DNA of 64,000 nt from Coenobita brevimanus (GCA_032717465.1 CM064653.1:33049309-33113308); one strand, 5' to 3'; positions 36,290-48,889 are shown, counted from the stretch's first letter. Notes: generated from the letters alone by a model not told the origin. Program-made: numbers and translations.

Positions 36290-38180
36290 TACCCCACCAT
36301 CCCTGCCGTCAGATATTCCACATCCACTCCTCATCCAACCCCTGACCATCCCAGTCATCCACCCCTGTAGCACCTCCTTTCTCTCCGGGTATATAATACC
36401 TCTTTGACACCCTTCATCCTCTCTGCTTTACCCCAGTGCACCTCCATTCACCCAGCAAATCCACTATTCTTCCACTTCTTTCCTGCCCATATCCATACCA
36501 CTCATCGTCACTCACACCTACTTCGTCCTTCATATATACCTCTCCTCCATCACTTAGCCTTTGTAGTTATCCCCTGTCTGCTTCTGTTTTCCACCCCATG
36601 CGCCCACATATCTATTCTTTTTCCTCATATTAATCTGTTCGCATCCACCTTTGTACCATCGCTCCTTTCATATAATCTTTCTTTCATTCTCTGCACTTTA
36701 CCTCCCTCTCCACCTTCATTTTCAACCCCATGCTGCCAACACATTACTTTTCTTCCTCCTGTGTTCGGTCCTCATTTATCCCAGTCACCCACCCCTGTAC
36801 CTGTTTTCACCTCTTATGTACTGTATTTCTCTTTTCGGCCCTTTATCTCCCCTGTTTCACCCACAACCACCTCCATTTTTCGCCTCATTCACCGTACACT
36901 TCCTCATCGCGTCTTCTTGTCTTCATCCATCCCTGTACCTCCATCGTCTTCTCTTTCCCCTTTTCATTCCTTCAGCCTTACCCTTATTCATTTCAATTTT
37001 CCACCCCATCCACCCTAAACATCCATGTTTTTTCCACCCAGTCTATCTGTATTTTCCACATCCACCTTCTGATCATATATCCTCCATTCCATAGCCCCAC
37101 CTCACATTTCGTCCATCCTTCATCCACCCCACACCCTGACCTTCCACAAGGTATTCCACATTTCGGGCGAGAGATGCACCCTACTCCACCGAGCCCTTAA
37201 CTCCTTCAGTACGATGACGTACTTTTTTTTTTTTTTCATCTTGGTACCTCCAGGTGACTTTACTCAAATTGGGATAGAATGCTCTTAATGAAGGGGTTAA
37301 TATCCAGCTCCTGCAGTTCGGAAGGTATATCCCAAAACGAATGAAGTCGTTTAGAGGTAGCAAGATATTATTAGTGTACGGGTTTGGCTAATCAGTTTTA
37401 TTCCTCTTTTTAGGTGTATTCCATTTCCACTCTTAAACCTCTGTGTCTTGCCCTTCATGATACCCATCTTCAGTTTATCTCCCCCATTCCGACACCCCAC
37501 TTTTCGTCCATCCCATTCATCCTCTCTTGTACTCGCCATCTTCCTCTCAATTTATTTATCTTTTTCACTCTTAATCTCCTCAGCTTTCAACCCACCTACC
37601 TCTACTGTGACTCCTTTTATTAACTCTTCATTTCATCCTTTTCTTAAACACCCATGAGCTATCGTTTCCTTACATCTGTACTTCTCCCATCCATTATCCC
37701 AAAGACCATTACCCTCATCCAGTCATCCGTATATATCCTCTTTTCCACCGTATTCCATCATACCTCTCTCTCCACACTACATAAACTCACATATCAGTCT
37801 ACCAGCTCAGATCCCTATATTTTTTCTACTTCTCATTTACTTCTCGTCACCACAGATATTTATTACATCCACTTCTGTGTCTAGCCTCATCCACACTTCA
37901 TCCATTCTCATCCACGTTCTTGACTCTCTGTTTCTCCATCCACTTCTTTTCCACTCTCTATAACCTAAGTTCACCCATATCCACTCTTATCTGTCCAGCC
38001 CCCTCGTTTCACCTCTTACCCTATTTTTCTTCTCACTGGTTCTCCACATAATTTCCCACTTTCTCATCTCATCTGTTTCTCATCCGCTTTCATTCTCATC
38101 ACCTTTTACCCACGTCCACCTCTATTCCTCTCAACCTTATCCACCCCTACCCAGCTTCGTCCCCACCCTGACCTTCCGCA
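36290..38180. repeat. Pyrimidine-rich CCATCC/CCACCCC tract
   Basis: Degenerate repeats of phrases such as TTCCACCCCATCCACCCT every 40-90 bp, interrupted at 37198-37300 by a family A element. The frames are composition-driven; no gene supported. 35780-36060 is a similar, weaker tract. Confidence 0.78.
37198..37300 (+). mobile_element. Family A palindromic-ended repeat, best complete copy
   Basis: 103 bp starting TTAACTCCTTCAGTACGATG and ending CTTAATGAAGGGGTTAA. The outer 15 bases are inverted repeats with two mismatches. Between them lie a T run, then GGTACCTCCAGGTGACTTTA with CTCAAATTGGG. It interrupts a pyrimidine tract, so it is clearly an insertion. No open frame. MITE-like, source transposase unknown. 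Confidence 0.75.
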
Positions 38181-38555
38181 GTCATCCCCACCACACACAC
38201 ACACACACACACCCCTAGAGACAAAGAGTAGAAAAGCGTACTCTACACCTGAACTCTGGCAAGCCCTCAATGATTCACACGTGCTTGAGGGAACGAGCGA
38301 AGGTGACGCAGGGAGTGACGTCAGCAGGCATTTAACACCCCCCCCCTCGCCCCTCTTACCCATGACCTTATTGGAGATGTGTGGGGGGGGGGTTTCAAAA
38401 TGGGTGTGTCTTTTAAAGGAAAGGGGTTGTCTTTGTGGTGGGTCAGGTTGGAGAGGGATGGGCGAGTGGGTGTGAAATATGAAAAAAATTTGATACATAA
38501 CTACGCACTAACAAGCACTTTCACACGCACGCACGCACGCACGCACGCACGCGCA

Positions 38556-39168
<613 letters not shown>

Positions 39169-39260
39169 TCTTACTGCGGCTGCTGTGTCTTAAAGGGGAG
39201 GGATTGGATTTGTACAGTATGTTAGACTACAGGAATGGGTGGTGGTTAGGTGTGACATTA

Positions 39261-39261
<1 letters not shown>

Positions 39262-39333
<72 letters not shown>

Positions 39334-39346
39334 ACCTTCCCGCAGC

Positions 39347-39374
<28 letters not shown>
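39262..39374. repeat. (AC)n and (TG)n microsatellites in inverted order
   Basis: AC at 39262-39331, then a 19-bp spacer, then TG at 39348-39374. The two can pair as a hairpin. Confidence 0.95.
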
Positions 39375-39378
<4 letters not shown>

Positions 39379-39429
39379 CCATTTACAGGAGAGAAACTGT
39401 GCTTGTGGTAGGTCATCTAATATTTGGGA

Positions 39430-40180
39430 TTGGATCATGAAGTATGGGTATTGGGTTGTGTATGAGGACAGGGTTATGGGATAGAAAAATTTGGGTGGTA
39501 ACTGGATATTGGGTGATGTGGGAGAAGGTATTGGAAATTGGGTAGGAGAGATCGGTGGGCTAATTCTGTGATGATGAAAGTAGTTTAGATTGGTTGATTG
39601 GAAGACTGGGTAGGAGGGATTATGTTTCCGGTTGACTGCAAAGGGATTGATTGGTAGGCTTATAACGTAGGAGGGATTGGTGATTGGTTAATTGATTGAA
39701 TGGAAGGTATTGGCGATTGGTTGATTGACTGAGTATAGGAGGGGATTGGTGACGGTTTGATTGATTGAGTTAAAGAGATAGGTGATTTGATGTTTGTGTG
39801 GAAGAGACAGGTCGTTGGTTCAGTAATTGTATAAGAAAGGATTAATGATTGGTTGGTTGGCTGGGTAATACATTGGTGATTGGTGGTTGTTTATGTGGGA
39901 GGGGTAGGGGATTAATTGAGGCCTCCGGGGTTGGTGATTACTTGGCTGCGTGTGTGGGAGTGATTAATTGAATTGTTGTCGTTGTTGTTGTGATCCCAGA
40001 CCATCTAAAACGTAAACACTGTGGAGCTCAAGGTCAAGTAAATGAGGGTCGTTGCATAACCAGGCAGTGGAGCCACCTTTTTAAATCGGTGCCAACACGT
40101 GAAGGCGTCCCTCCAGCACCGGTCGATTAACAGGGATTAGTGATTTGGCCAATTGCGTGAAAGGGATTGGTGATGGAGTA
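39430..40180. repeat. Degenerate GGGATTGGTGATTGGTTGATTG array
   Basis: Recurring GATTGGTTGATTG and GGAGGGATTGGTGATT phrases from 39430 to about 39970, and again at 40130-40180 on the other side of a family H insertion. G/T-rich on the + strand. No gene. Confidence 0.78.
39990..40129 (-). mobile_element. Interspersed repeat family H, copy 3
   Basis: On the minus strand it starts GGTGCTGGAGGGACGCCTTC exactly as copy 1, followed by CCACTGCCTGGTTATGCAAC, and ends in an ACAACAACAACG simple repeat. It splits the GATTGGTTG array. Confidence 0.7.
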
Positions 40181-40254
40181 CGGGAAAGGGGCTGCCTGCG
40201 TCGAAGTGCTTAGCGACAGATCGATGAAGTGCGTAGAAAGACTTGGTAATTACT

Positions 40255-40330
40255 TAGAACAAGGGTGCTCAGCCTTTCCTACCCAACTTTATACCGCGCA
40301 AAACTTAAGGGGTCGCATTGTAGTATTTGT
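40255..40330 (+). mobile_element. Possible hAT-type DNA transposon end
   Basis: The phrase AAGGGTGCTCAGCCTTTCCT followed by ACCCAAC and TTATACCGCGCAAAAC resembles the CAGGGGTTCTCAACC-type ends common to many hAT non-autonomous elements. No partner terminus or 8-bp TSD was identified, so this is tentative. Confidence 0.25.
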
Positions 40331-40595
40331 TAACACGGTCGCTCTGTTTACTAACACTCTCAGCCTCCTGTGACTCACTCTTGGTTGAATAAAATCCCCG
40401 ACCAGGCGGGGATTAATGGTGACAGTATTTACGCACGCTCCTTTGGCACCTTTGCCTGAATAAAATATCGTGGCGTTAACTGGAACAAAATAGTGGACTT
40501 GTTCTGATCATGAGACGATTTATGGTGACTTAGGCACCAAGCCTCACTGGTAGCATAGTAAAATCGTCTGATGTTAGTTGGAATAAAGGGCTGCA
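40330..40595 (-). repeat. Tandem cluster of family A-related units
   Basis: Three successive units of about 65-115 bp, each with a GAATAAAAT or AGTAAAATCG core, CTGTGACTCACTCTTGGTTG-type lead and ATTAATGGTGACA or TTATGGTGACT tail. It closely resembles the longer cluster at 56740-57245. Confidence 0.6.
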
Positions 40596-40779
40596 AAAGA
40601 AGCGCCCATAAGAGAACGAAGTAGCCCGAGAGGCAGCACGAGACATTAAAGTGTGTAATTGTGTTTGTTTAGTGATGGAAGGGATAGTTTCAGTCAGTAG
40701 TTCGTTTACATTGTGTCGAAACTGTAGAAACATATAGCCTGTTTATTTTCATCTGACGGAACCATGCCACTCCTAATTT

Positions 40780-40905
40780 GATTACTGAGCCATGATATTC
40801 CTGAAATTTGTCGAACCTTAGTTATGAGGCACGAATGGGTCTCCTTGGTTACTAGTGAAATCTGCCCTCCAGTCTGAGATTCTTCCTAAGCCTAATCACC
40901 TAGAG
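40780..40905 (+). mobile_element. SINE-like family C, copy 2
   Basis: Contains GAATGGGTCTCCTTGGTTAC followed by TAGTGAAATCTGCCCTCCAG, matching 49140-49195 over about 55 bp. Confidence 0.6.
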
Positions 40906-41180
40906 TTAATAAGAATAAATTCAAAGAGACGTCCTGTAATTGGAGTAGTTAAGCTGTATATGATCTCGGTAACCCGTATTCTATTACACGGCTAATTTGT
41001 AGGAGTATAGTCACACTTTAGGCCGTGTCTTATCTAGCTTTGTAGGCTTCCTAACACCTTTTTCATAGCGATTTGTTGTCTGTTACACCTTGATGTTCTC
41101 ATATAAGTTATTTGTGCTCTACGGTATCTTTTTAGTACCGCTTGTAGGTAGTATGTCAGATTAACATACAAGAGAAGGTA

Positions 41181-41203
41181 TAATCAATCAATCAATCAAT
41201 CAT
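41181..41203 (-). repeat. (TGAT)n 3' tail of the LINE
   Basis: About five TGAT units on the minus strand, immediately after the ORF stop. Confidence 0.88.
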
Positions 41204-41531
41204 TTCCTGTGGCACCCTCGGGGATGCATAGGGCCTCGATGAACTCACACCACCACATCCTATCTTGTGCTAACTCCTAAAGACCTCCCCAACACTCATC
41301 TCCAGCTTCCCGTCTCATTGTCCTCACCCACGTCTCTTTTGGCCTTCCTCTACCTCTCCTACCAAGTGCCACCCACCCTGGTGTACCTCGTACAATTCCC
41401 TGTCTCCTATACACATGTCCTAGCCACTTCCATCGTGAGAACCTAACATATTCATCGACCGGCTGCACTCCCGTTATTTCTCTAATTCTACTATTTGGTA
41501 TCCTTTCCCACCACTTAACTCCTAATATTCT
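41191..41531 (-). pseudogene. LINE ORF part 3: C-terminal domain
   Basis: In phase with the RT piece after its TGA. It contains WWERIPNSRIREITG, FSRWKWLGHVYRR and GRRGRGRPKETWVRTMRRE, the basic RWxWLGHxxR...GRxxRGRPxxTW signature at the C-terminus of RTE-like and related LINE proteins, probably nucleic-acid binding. After a TAG at 41279-41277 the frame continues ELAQDRMWWCEFIEALC and stops at a TGA overlapping the TGAT tail. A DR..W..F..ALC ending is common in this group, so the TAG is premature and the final TGA is the natural end. Confidence 0.82.
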
Positions 41532-42755
41532 TCAAAGTGCTTTGTTTTCAAACACCAAGAATTTATTTTCCATAGTCACTGTGCTGTACCAAGACTCGTG
41601 TCCATAAATTAAGATACTCCTAACCATTACCTTATAAAGTTTGATCTTTGTATGCACAGAAAAATTGTTATTATTCCAAATATTTTTAAGTATTCCCATT
41701 GCCTGATTAGCCTTCTTTAACCTTTCCTCGAATTCAAAGTTCAAAGAACCATCCTTGGCTAAATAAGTACCTAAATATTTAAACCTATCAACTTGCTTTA
41801 CAACCATACCTCCAATTACACATTCCTGCGCATTTTCCATATTCATATTGATTATTTCAGTTTTTCCACAATTAATAACCAAACCCACCTTGCGCCCTTC
41901 ACTCACCAAACAGTCCAACACTCTCTGCATCTCTTCTGGCCCATCACAAATCAAAACTATATCATCTGCATAATCTAAATCCAAAAGTTTCCTGTTCTCT
42001 CCCCAAAGTATACCTGCACCGGTTTCTGTTCCAACGCGTTTCATAATGTAATCAATGACCAATATAAATAGTAAAGGCGATAGAACGCCACCTTGAATTA
42101 CTCCGGACTTGACTTCAAACGAATCACTCAGACAACCATCAACCATCACTTTACAAAATGTGTCCTCATGCATGTTCATAATGACCCTCACAAACTCCTC
42201 TGGTATTCCATAATGTCTCATGATCTTCCCCATAGTCTCTCTCGAAACACTATCAAAAGCCTTTTCAAAATCAACAAAACAAAGACTTAACGGTACTCTC
42301 ATTTCATTAACTTGCTGCATCAAATGCCTAACTATAAAGATCTGATCATTGCAACCACGTCCCTTTCTAAAACCAGCCTGTTCATCCCTCAGAATACCCT
42401 CAACCACCGGCTCCAACCTATTTAACACCACTCTACTGAAAACTTTCAAAGCTATCGGTGACAAAGAGATTCCCCTCCAATTACCACATTCACTCAGGTC
42501 TCCCTTCTTCGGAACTTTAACAATTACACCATTCTTCCAAACTGATGGTAGTAACCCCGTCACCCATATCTTATTGAATAGCTTGGTCAAGATCATTATT
42601 AATCTATCCCCCTCCACTTTAAACATTTCCGGAAATAAACCATCCTCCCCTGGTGCCTTATTATTCTTTAACTGTTTTACTGCTTTCTCCACTTCTGCAA
42701 GCCTCAACTTTCCTGTTTCTATATTTAAATCTGCCTGAGCAGACGGTATATCCTC
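41532..42755 (-). pseudogene. LINE ORF part 2: reverse transcriptase domain
   Basis: The open frame is about 400 codons. Numbering from the in-frame TTG at 42707, it has NKAPGEDGLFPEMFK (about 15-30), the fingers region KVPKKGDLSECGNWRGISL (64-82), QAGFRKGRG (110-118), motif A FVDFEKAFDSV (144-154, catalytic Asp146), GVIQGGVLSPLLF (202-214), motif C YADD (246-249, Asp248/249) and thumb-region KYLGT (310-314). All three catalytic aspartates are present. The enzyme would copy element RNA at a nicked genomic target. It has no natural start of its own: the true polypeptide began upstream, and TTG is only the first track start. It ends at a TGA (a CGA-to-TGA type change is plausible) in phase with the C-terminal piece. 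Not expected to be functional. Confidence 0.9.
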
Positions 42756-43300
42756 TTATGGTGGTATTGGTCTATTAAGAACTGTCTCAAAATGCTCTTT
42801 CCATCTATTTTTAATATCTCCATCTTTGGTCAATAAATTTCCTTCCCTGTCTCTAACTGGTATTTCCTTGCGTTTACTTGCATTACCACTCAGTTCTCTA
42901 ATCGATTCATATGCTATTCTTTGACTCTGTCCATCATTTTTGTTTATTAAGATTTCAGTCTCTGCAACCTTTTCATCCACACATCTTTTATCTCTCCTAG
43001 CTAACCTTCTTACTTCTGAATTCAAACTCCAGTACGCAGCTCTTGCTAATTCAATCTCTTGTTCATCAACGCATTGCATCTCACTCCTCAATTTAGCCTC
43101 ACCTCTCTTTTTTATCATATCCCACGTTTCCTCTGATATCCATTTCTTTCTCCTGAATCTATGTCTCCTTCCAATCGTACATTCAGCAGTCTCATGCAAA
43201 ACTTTGTTCACATCCTCCCACATCTCATCTACACTTCTCTCCCCCTCTTCCAACGTTTCCAACACCAAAAACCTATTTATAATAATAGTTGGAAAAAAAA
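42756..43300 (-). pseudogene. LINE ORF part 1: linker between endonuclease and reverse transcriptase
   Basis: About 180 codons, including RRHRFRRKKWISEETWDMIK and the later WKEHFETVLNRP. These patterns (WIS..TW..I..R and W.EHF..LLNRP) are conserved in the segment just before the RT of RTE-like and related LINE proteins. The apurinic endonuclease domain that should precede it is absent, removed by 5' truncation. The first 35 residues of the open frame are unrelated flanking sequence. The frame ends at a TAA which is in phase with the RT piece downstream, so it is a premature stop. Confidence 0.8.
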
Positions 43301-43339
43301 AATCACGGAGGAAGAGATGCTGTGAAATTTCTTGCGCCA

Positions 43340-44750
43340 TCTAGAATACGGCTCGGAGTTAGTCCTTACCTCATTGGCCATTGTGAGGATAGTGAAGTGT
43401 GAATCGTCTTATAATACTGAGGAAAATCGGAGTCCAGCGTTTGAAAGTAGATAATTATATAAATGCATAACCGAACACCTACTAGATTTCAAATGAGGGT
43501 CGTATTGAAAGTGCCAGCGGATGGAACAGAATGATGAAGTACTGTATATAGTTTCGTAGGATAGAATACGAAAGGCGTTGTGGTATTGAAAGGTTTAAGT
43601 AAGGAAAGAATGATGTAAACTGTTTTGTAAACTTCATTGGTAAAGTGTTTCTCCGTTGGTATTTTAGGAAGGTGTATAGGAAAGTTCGGTGAAATATTTT
43701 TGTGTTGGTAGCGTAGGAAGGAATGCGTACCGGTATCGTTTTGCACGATGGACTAGAGAAGTATTTTTATGTTACTGTTTACCCCTCTCTTGGGATTGCC
43801 ATTTCTTATATTATTCCAGTTAATGCCAGGCGATTTTGTTCATTTGTGTGTGAGGCCAAGAATCAGGATATACCTCCAGACAGTTATATTCTGCAGAGGA
43901 GGACCTTTGCCTAATTAAAGTTTGAGGGAGGGTAATTTTTGTAAATAAGATTGTGAGATGGTGGAATATTGAGTTTGGTAAAAATAGCTTGTTTTGGTTC
44001 CTGTTCTTTGCCTTAATGTGTGAAATACTTATGAAGTTCATGCCTTTTTTTTGGTAGTCTTTAGTTGTTGAATTATGCTACCTGATTTATTTATTTATTT
44101 ATTGGCTTTGACTGCATGCCGTAACTTTGCGTAACTAACTGACTGTAACAACCAGTGTAATTCACTGCACATTTTTAAAAGTCTGTAAATCGTTATTGGT
44201 TCAATTTGGTGCTCGAGACAAATGAATCCAAATCACATCTCATTCCATTGCTTCCGGCACCATAATCGTATCCATTTTTTTTTTTTTTCACTGAATTGCA
44301 GTCATAATCATTAGCTTGCCAGGGAATGGTAATTGTAATCGGCTCCACGTGTGATGGAACCGTAACATGTGTGACAGTGTTGCTCGTACTGAATATTTTT
44401 TTGGCGATGTGGTGGCAATCCTGAGGGCGACAGGCAGGGGGCTGGAGGACACTTCTTTGTGTTTGGGGGGGAGGTGGGTGGTGGTGTGGCCGAGGGAACA
44501 GCACCGCTGATTGGATGGCTTAGCCAACTGCTGTGTCAGCCACGATGGGATGGACAATTGCTGTGTTGGACAAGTTGTATCACTGATGTATTGGTTTTGA
44601 TCGGATGAAATAGAAAGTTACTGTCACTGTGGTAGGATGAATTGATGAATTAATTAATGACTTAGTCTTTTTGGCACGGAGTCATAAATCATTATTTTTC
44701 TTGTATTTACGAGGGATAGAAATGTATTTACGACGTATAGAAATTATTAT
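43340..44750. other. Unassigned sequence with family A fragments
   Basis: AT-leaning, balanced composition. Contains a family A core near 43828 (GCCAGGCGATTTTGTTCAT), a T run at about 44276-44289 and a GAGGTGGGTGGTGGTGTGG patch. Open frames are short and I recognise no protein. Confidence 0.5.
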
Positions 44751-44817
44751 TATTATTATTTTTTTTTTCAAGATAAGTTGACTAGACTATACGGGTTGGC
44801 TGGGGCGCCACCATCTT

Positions 44818-44972
44818 CTCACTCGATGTAGTGCCACCTCCAGGTTGCTCTGTGCTGAGTGACGAGCCAAAGGGTTTCCTGTATTTGAGGAAACCATTTA
44901 CTCTGTTGGGTGGCAACCAAATAACCAGTAAACGAACGCCTTGAGGTCAAATGGTTAAGTCGCGCCAACCTC
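44818..44972 (+). mobile_element. Interspersed repeat family E, copy 1
   Basis: Aligns end to end with 55040-55191: shared blocks are CTCACTCGATGT, GAGCCAAAG, AAACCAT followed by TGGGTGGYAA, TAARYGAACGCCT and a terminal CAACCT. Both copies are followed by other repeat material. Unrecognised family. Confidence 0.6.
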
Positions 44973-45460
44973 TAGACGATTTTCTTCAACTCCTGTAATA
45001 TCTCACAATGAAAGGTAAAGTGGAAAACGCCTGGCTCTCTACGAAACCAAAGGAGATCTCTTGGGGGGTTAAGTACAGTGTACTCTCTTGAGCCATTTTT
45101 TCCGCTCATCCCCTGCCCGTATCCCTGCTAAAATAAAGTCGTAACCAGGGACTCAGACCGAATCAAGACCTGTATCTGATAGTTCAAAGCGTCTCTAGGC
45201 GGCACGAATAACAGCGTCAAGGCCAGCTGTTTCTAGTGCAGTCTATCAAAGGTTCCAACTACCACCCCAACACTGGTCTTTACTCAGTCGGTGGGAAACT
45301 CTGGCTGTCTTCTCTCCTCAAGCCCGGGTAGGATTAGAGGGTGAGCAGATACCGTGGCCCACGAGCGTATTTATGGGCAATATCGGAATTTTGAGCCCTC
45401 GCTAAGTAACCGAATTTCACGTATCCGTTCAGGGAAAAAAAGAGAAAGAAAGAAAGAGCT

Positions 45461-45465
<5 letters not shown>

Positions 45466-45499
<34 letters not shown>
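45466..45499. repeat. (TG)17 microsatellite
   Basis: Perfect TG run directly upstream of a family A element. Confidence 0.95.
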
Positions 45500-45501
<2 letters not shown>

Positions 45502-45505
45502 TACT

Positions 45506-45603
45506 CAACCCCATCACCACAATGACGTCATGTTTATTGAACCTGTGCTGTTGTCAGGCAGTTTTATTCATTTAAGGAGAGCCAGTTGGTAGTGAAGGTG
45601 TCA
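45506..45603 (+). mobile_element. Family A palindromic-ended repeat
   Basis: Starts CAACCCCATCACCACAATGA and ends TGGTAGTGAAGGTGTCAA; the ends are inverted repeats with a few mismatches. The core reads TTGTCAGGCAGTTTTATTCA. Confidence 0.7.
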
Positions 45604-46169
45604 ATGACGGTTGTGTCTAGACCGATAATTCGACGAGTTTATCGTGTGGCGGGAAAAAAAAAAAAAATTTGTGATGGGATAATTGCGATGTCATCGTAGT
45701 GAAGGGTGTAATAAGATTAGTTGGAGAGAGAGAGAGAGGAGGGGGAGGGGAGTTACCGCGACATTTAGGCGAATGCGGTTCGTAAGTTCGGAGAAGAGAG
45801 CAGAGATAAGGGGGTGAGGGAGGGGGGAGGGGAGAGCGGGGTGACGCACGACCATGGGTGAGGGCCAGGGAAATGTTGCACTTCAATTTATGGCGACTCA
45901 GCGACCCAGTCGGTTTTGTGCCGCCCTTACTGTACACTGGAGGGGGATGCTGTGGAGTGGTGGATTCGAGCCCCACCGACGACTTTTATGTTTCCGGGGG
46001 TGGACGCTCACAGGTTAACGCCAGTCGGTAACAATCAGATAATCAACCCTACACCATTCTGTGTCTGTCCCACCCTCCTCGTATTCCCCCCCCCCCTGTG
46101 ATTTTTTTTCCTTTTACCCACTCACAATAGTCAGAAAAAGTAGGAGATCATAGGCAAGGTTTTCTTACC

Positions 46170-46310
46170 CGCAGCTTGTTCGTAACTGGAGCCGAAATGG
46201 GGACCTGCATCGTTAACTCAACGGTTGCCTTTCAGTGTGTGAGGAAGACTGAAACTTTTGCAGAAATTGTATGACTGGCGTAGCAACCCTCGTATAGTTG
46301 GTAGGCAGTA
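46170..46310 (+). mobile_element. Interspersed repeat family F, copy 2
   Basis: Matches 36060-36270 in block order (GAAGACTGAAAC, AATTGTATG, ACCCTCGTATAG, GGTAGGCA). Confidence 0.55.
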
Positions 46311-46318
46311 ATTCTAAG

Positions 46319-46321
<3 letters not shown>

Positions 46322-46379
<58 letters not shown>
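46322..46379. repeat. (CT)29 microsatellite
   Basis: Perfect CT run ending in a C run. Confidence 0.96.
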
Positions 46380-46381
<2 letters not shown>

Positions 46382-46462
46382 CCCACCACCACTGCGCATT
46401 AAATGTAAACATTAACATAATAAACAAATATCAACCCACTCCAGTCATGAACCATTCATCCA

Positions 46463-46611
<149 letters not shown>

Positions 46612-47439
46612 GTTAAATCCCACTCTCCCCCTCTCCCAACCAAACATCACAGTCAAGGAATCAAGTTATCTTCCCTGTTTTGTCCGAACGTTCTTAAAAA
46701 ATAGAGAAGCCGGCCTGATGAATGTCTCGTATCGTTTACATTTTCCGCGTTGTGTTTATCAGTAACTAGGAAAATACGTAAAGTCTTGACAGCTATGATA
46801 TATATACTTTCCATCTCCTGGCGATTTTGCTCAGCTGTAGAGAGGCCTTCTGAATGGAATTAATAGATATAGCCTTCATGAGCCGATTCATTAAGTGGGT
46901 GGGGGGTCTCGTAAGCTGATTAAAGTGACATTCGGTAGAAAGTAAAATATGTTAGTCTAGTAAAGGAGATAATTTCCTACCTCTGCCCCCGCTCTAATGC
47001 TACGTATGTTTGTTTCCCATTAAGTGCTTTTTTTTTTTTTCCAAATTTCAGGTAAGGAAACTCGGGGCCTTATCCCTTCAAGGTCAAGTTGCTTCCCATA
47101 GTCAAGGATGTGACGGTAACCAGATAATGAACCTTTGGTGTTACTGCATCCCTGTTGGTGTTAAGGTTAGCACAGATTTCCTGCAAGAGTTAGTAGATGT
47201 AATTTTCATCATTATCATTATTATCGTTAAATCTTTGTACTCATTCTCCTCCTCCTCGTTTCCCTCATCAGTACCTTAGTCATCATCATCATCATCGTCA
47301 TATTCATCTGTGTACATGACAACCAGGACATGGGACAAATAAGAAATGTATAAAACGAATGTGAATTTCCCGTGTAAGAAACGTCAAACTGCCGTGTTAA
47401 AGGATTATATATGTAGCTTACCTCAAAAATAAACACACA

Positions 47440-47620
47440 TGAAGCTAAATTTACATATGACTGCACTGGTATAAATTTTGTGATGTAGCTGTTGTCAGAA
47501 AGCTAAAAAGAAGCTAAGTACGCAAGCCATCCTTCTTCTAAAAACCGGTATATCGGTCCTATAAAAACTGATGTGTAGCTGATGTCCAAAGCTAAAAAGA
47601 AGCTAAAGTTACATGCCACA
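47440..47620. repeat. Two-copy tandem duplication, about 90 bp, diverged
   Basis: GATGTAGCTGTTGTCAGAAA plus GCTAAAAAGAAGCTAA near 47482 recurs as GATGTGTAGCTGATGTCCAA plus AGCTAAAAAGAAGCTAA near 47570, with GAAGCTAAATTTACAT before the first and AAGCTAAAGTTACATG after the second. Confidence 0.65.
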
Positions 47621-47759
47621 GAAGCTGCTACGTTTGCATAAGAGGCTGGTGAGTCCCTTGAGGCTGGGAAAGAAGACAGAGGAGCCTTGATGTGTTTATT
47701 ATAGTTAGAGGTCAGAAGGACAGAGTAATCCCTTGGTGGGCCCGGTTGTTTCCTTGTGA

Positions 47760-47762
<3 letters not shown>

Positions 47763-47805
<43 letters not shown>
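47763..47805. repeat. (TG)21 microsatellite
   Basis: Perfect TG run; GA runs follow at about 47887-47912, 48039-48057 and 48197-48231. Confidence 0.95.
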
Positions 47806-47808
<3 letters not shown>

Positions 47809-47887
47809 GTGAGATGGCTAGGTGGATGAGTGGGGTTTTGGACATGTGTTTTTAGTATAAGTTAATGTTTACACATAGTGACCAGTG

Positions 47888-47920
<33 letters not shown>

Positions 47921-48192
47921 AGTCCGTACGTATGTTAAAGGCAGCGTTACCAGGCAAAGAATTTAGCATATAGATGAGAAGTGGAACCACCGAGACATAG
48001 TAAGAGAGTTGGATAGGTAGATAGATGGATAGATAGACGAAGAGAGAGAGAGAGAGAATTTGTACAGAATATAGTTTTTGTGTTGATGTTTGTTTGGGCA
48101 ATATGATGTGTGGATCTTATTTTTTGCATCTTTATGGTGGTGTTGTGTTTGGATGTGGTTTTGTGTTGGTTCATATTTAGGATAGTGTCTAT

Positions 48193-48236
<44 letters not shown>

Positions 48237-48299
48237 TTTGTTGTTCATTTATCTTTTTTGTTTTTGCTGCTAATACTGTCTCTTTATTGCTGTTTTAGT

Positions 48300-48450
48300 T
48301 GCTTGATGGTTTTGAGGATATTAATATTACTGTTATTGTTTTCACTTTCTGTTATTTATTGTTATTGTTGGCTCTGTTGTTGTGGTTGTTGTTTGTTGTG
48401 TTTTTGTTGTTGTGGTTGCTGTATTTTTGTTGTGGTTGGTGGTGGTGTTC
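48300..48450. repeat. GTT/GTTGTTGTGGTT-rich patch
   Basis: TTGTTGTGGTTG-type words on the + strand. Not coding. Confidence 0.7.
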
Positions 48451-48623
48451 ATGAAATATTAATGATAACCATCCTGTCTTTGCACTGATTCATTCTTTTG
48501 ATTTTTGTATGGATATGACTAAACTAATGTGTGAAGATGTTGGTAATGTAACAATTAAAGGACAGGCACTATTTATCCCACCATGCCCCCGCCTCCGTGC
48601 GTTTTTGTGTATATATGTTTGTG

Positions 48624-48627
<4 letters not shown>

Positions 48628-48684
<57 letters not shown>
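48628..48684. repeat. (TG)28 microsatellite
   Basis: Perfect TG run; an A12G10 homopolymer pair follows at about 48749-48770. Confidence 0.95.
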
Positions 48685-48686
<2 letters not shown>

Positions 48687-48889
48687 ACGTAAAGTATGCT
48701 TGCAAGTATAGAAATGAGATGGAAGACACACAAGGGCTACTTGAGCTAAAAAAAAAAAAGGGGGGGGGGGAATGCTTAGATCAGTGTCTATGCCAACACG
48801 AAGGTTGTCAAAGGAGATGGCCAATATTCGCTAAGACACTTTCTTCCCGCAGGAGTTCGTGTTAATGTTGGTTGAAGAGAGACTAGGAA

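Larger units (their letters stand above)
41181..43300 (-). mobile_element. RTE-like non-LTR retrotransposon, 5'-truncated, minus strand
   Basis: One LINE occupies about 2.1 kb on the minus strand. Reading from 43300 downward it has the linker after the (missing) endonuclease, a reverse transcriptase and a C-terminal domain, all in a single frame broken by three stop codons: TAA at 42758-42756, TGA at 41534-41532 and TAG at 41279-41277. The protein ends near 41191, where its stop overlaps a short (TGAT)n tail (41181-41203). A 3' end made only of short tandem repeats is typical of RTE-type elements (family knowledge). The 5' break is near 43290, where the sequence changes to an A-rich stretch. 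All internal damage seen is nonsense substitution, with no frameshift in the domains, so decay is modest. Clade assignment is tentative. Confidence 0.88.
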
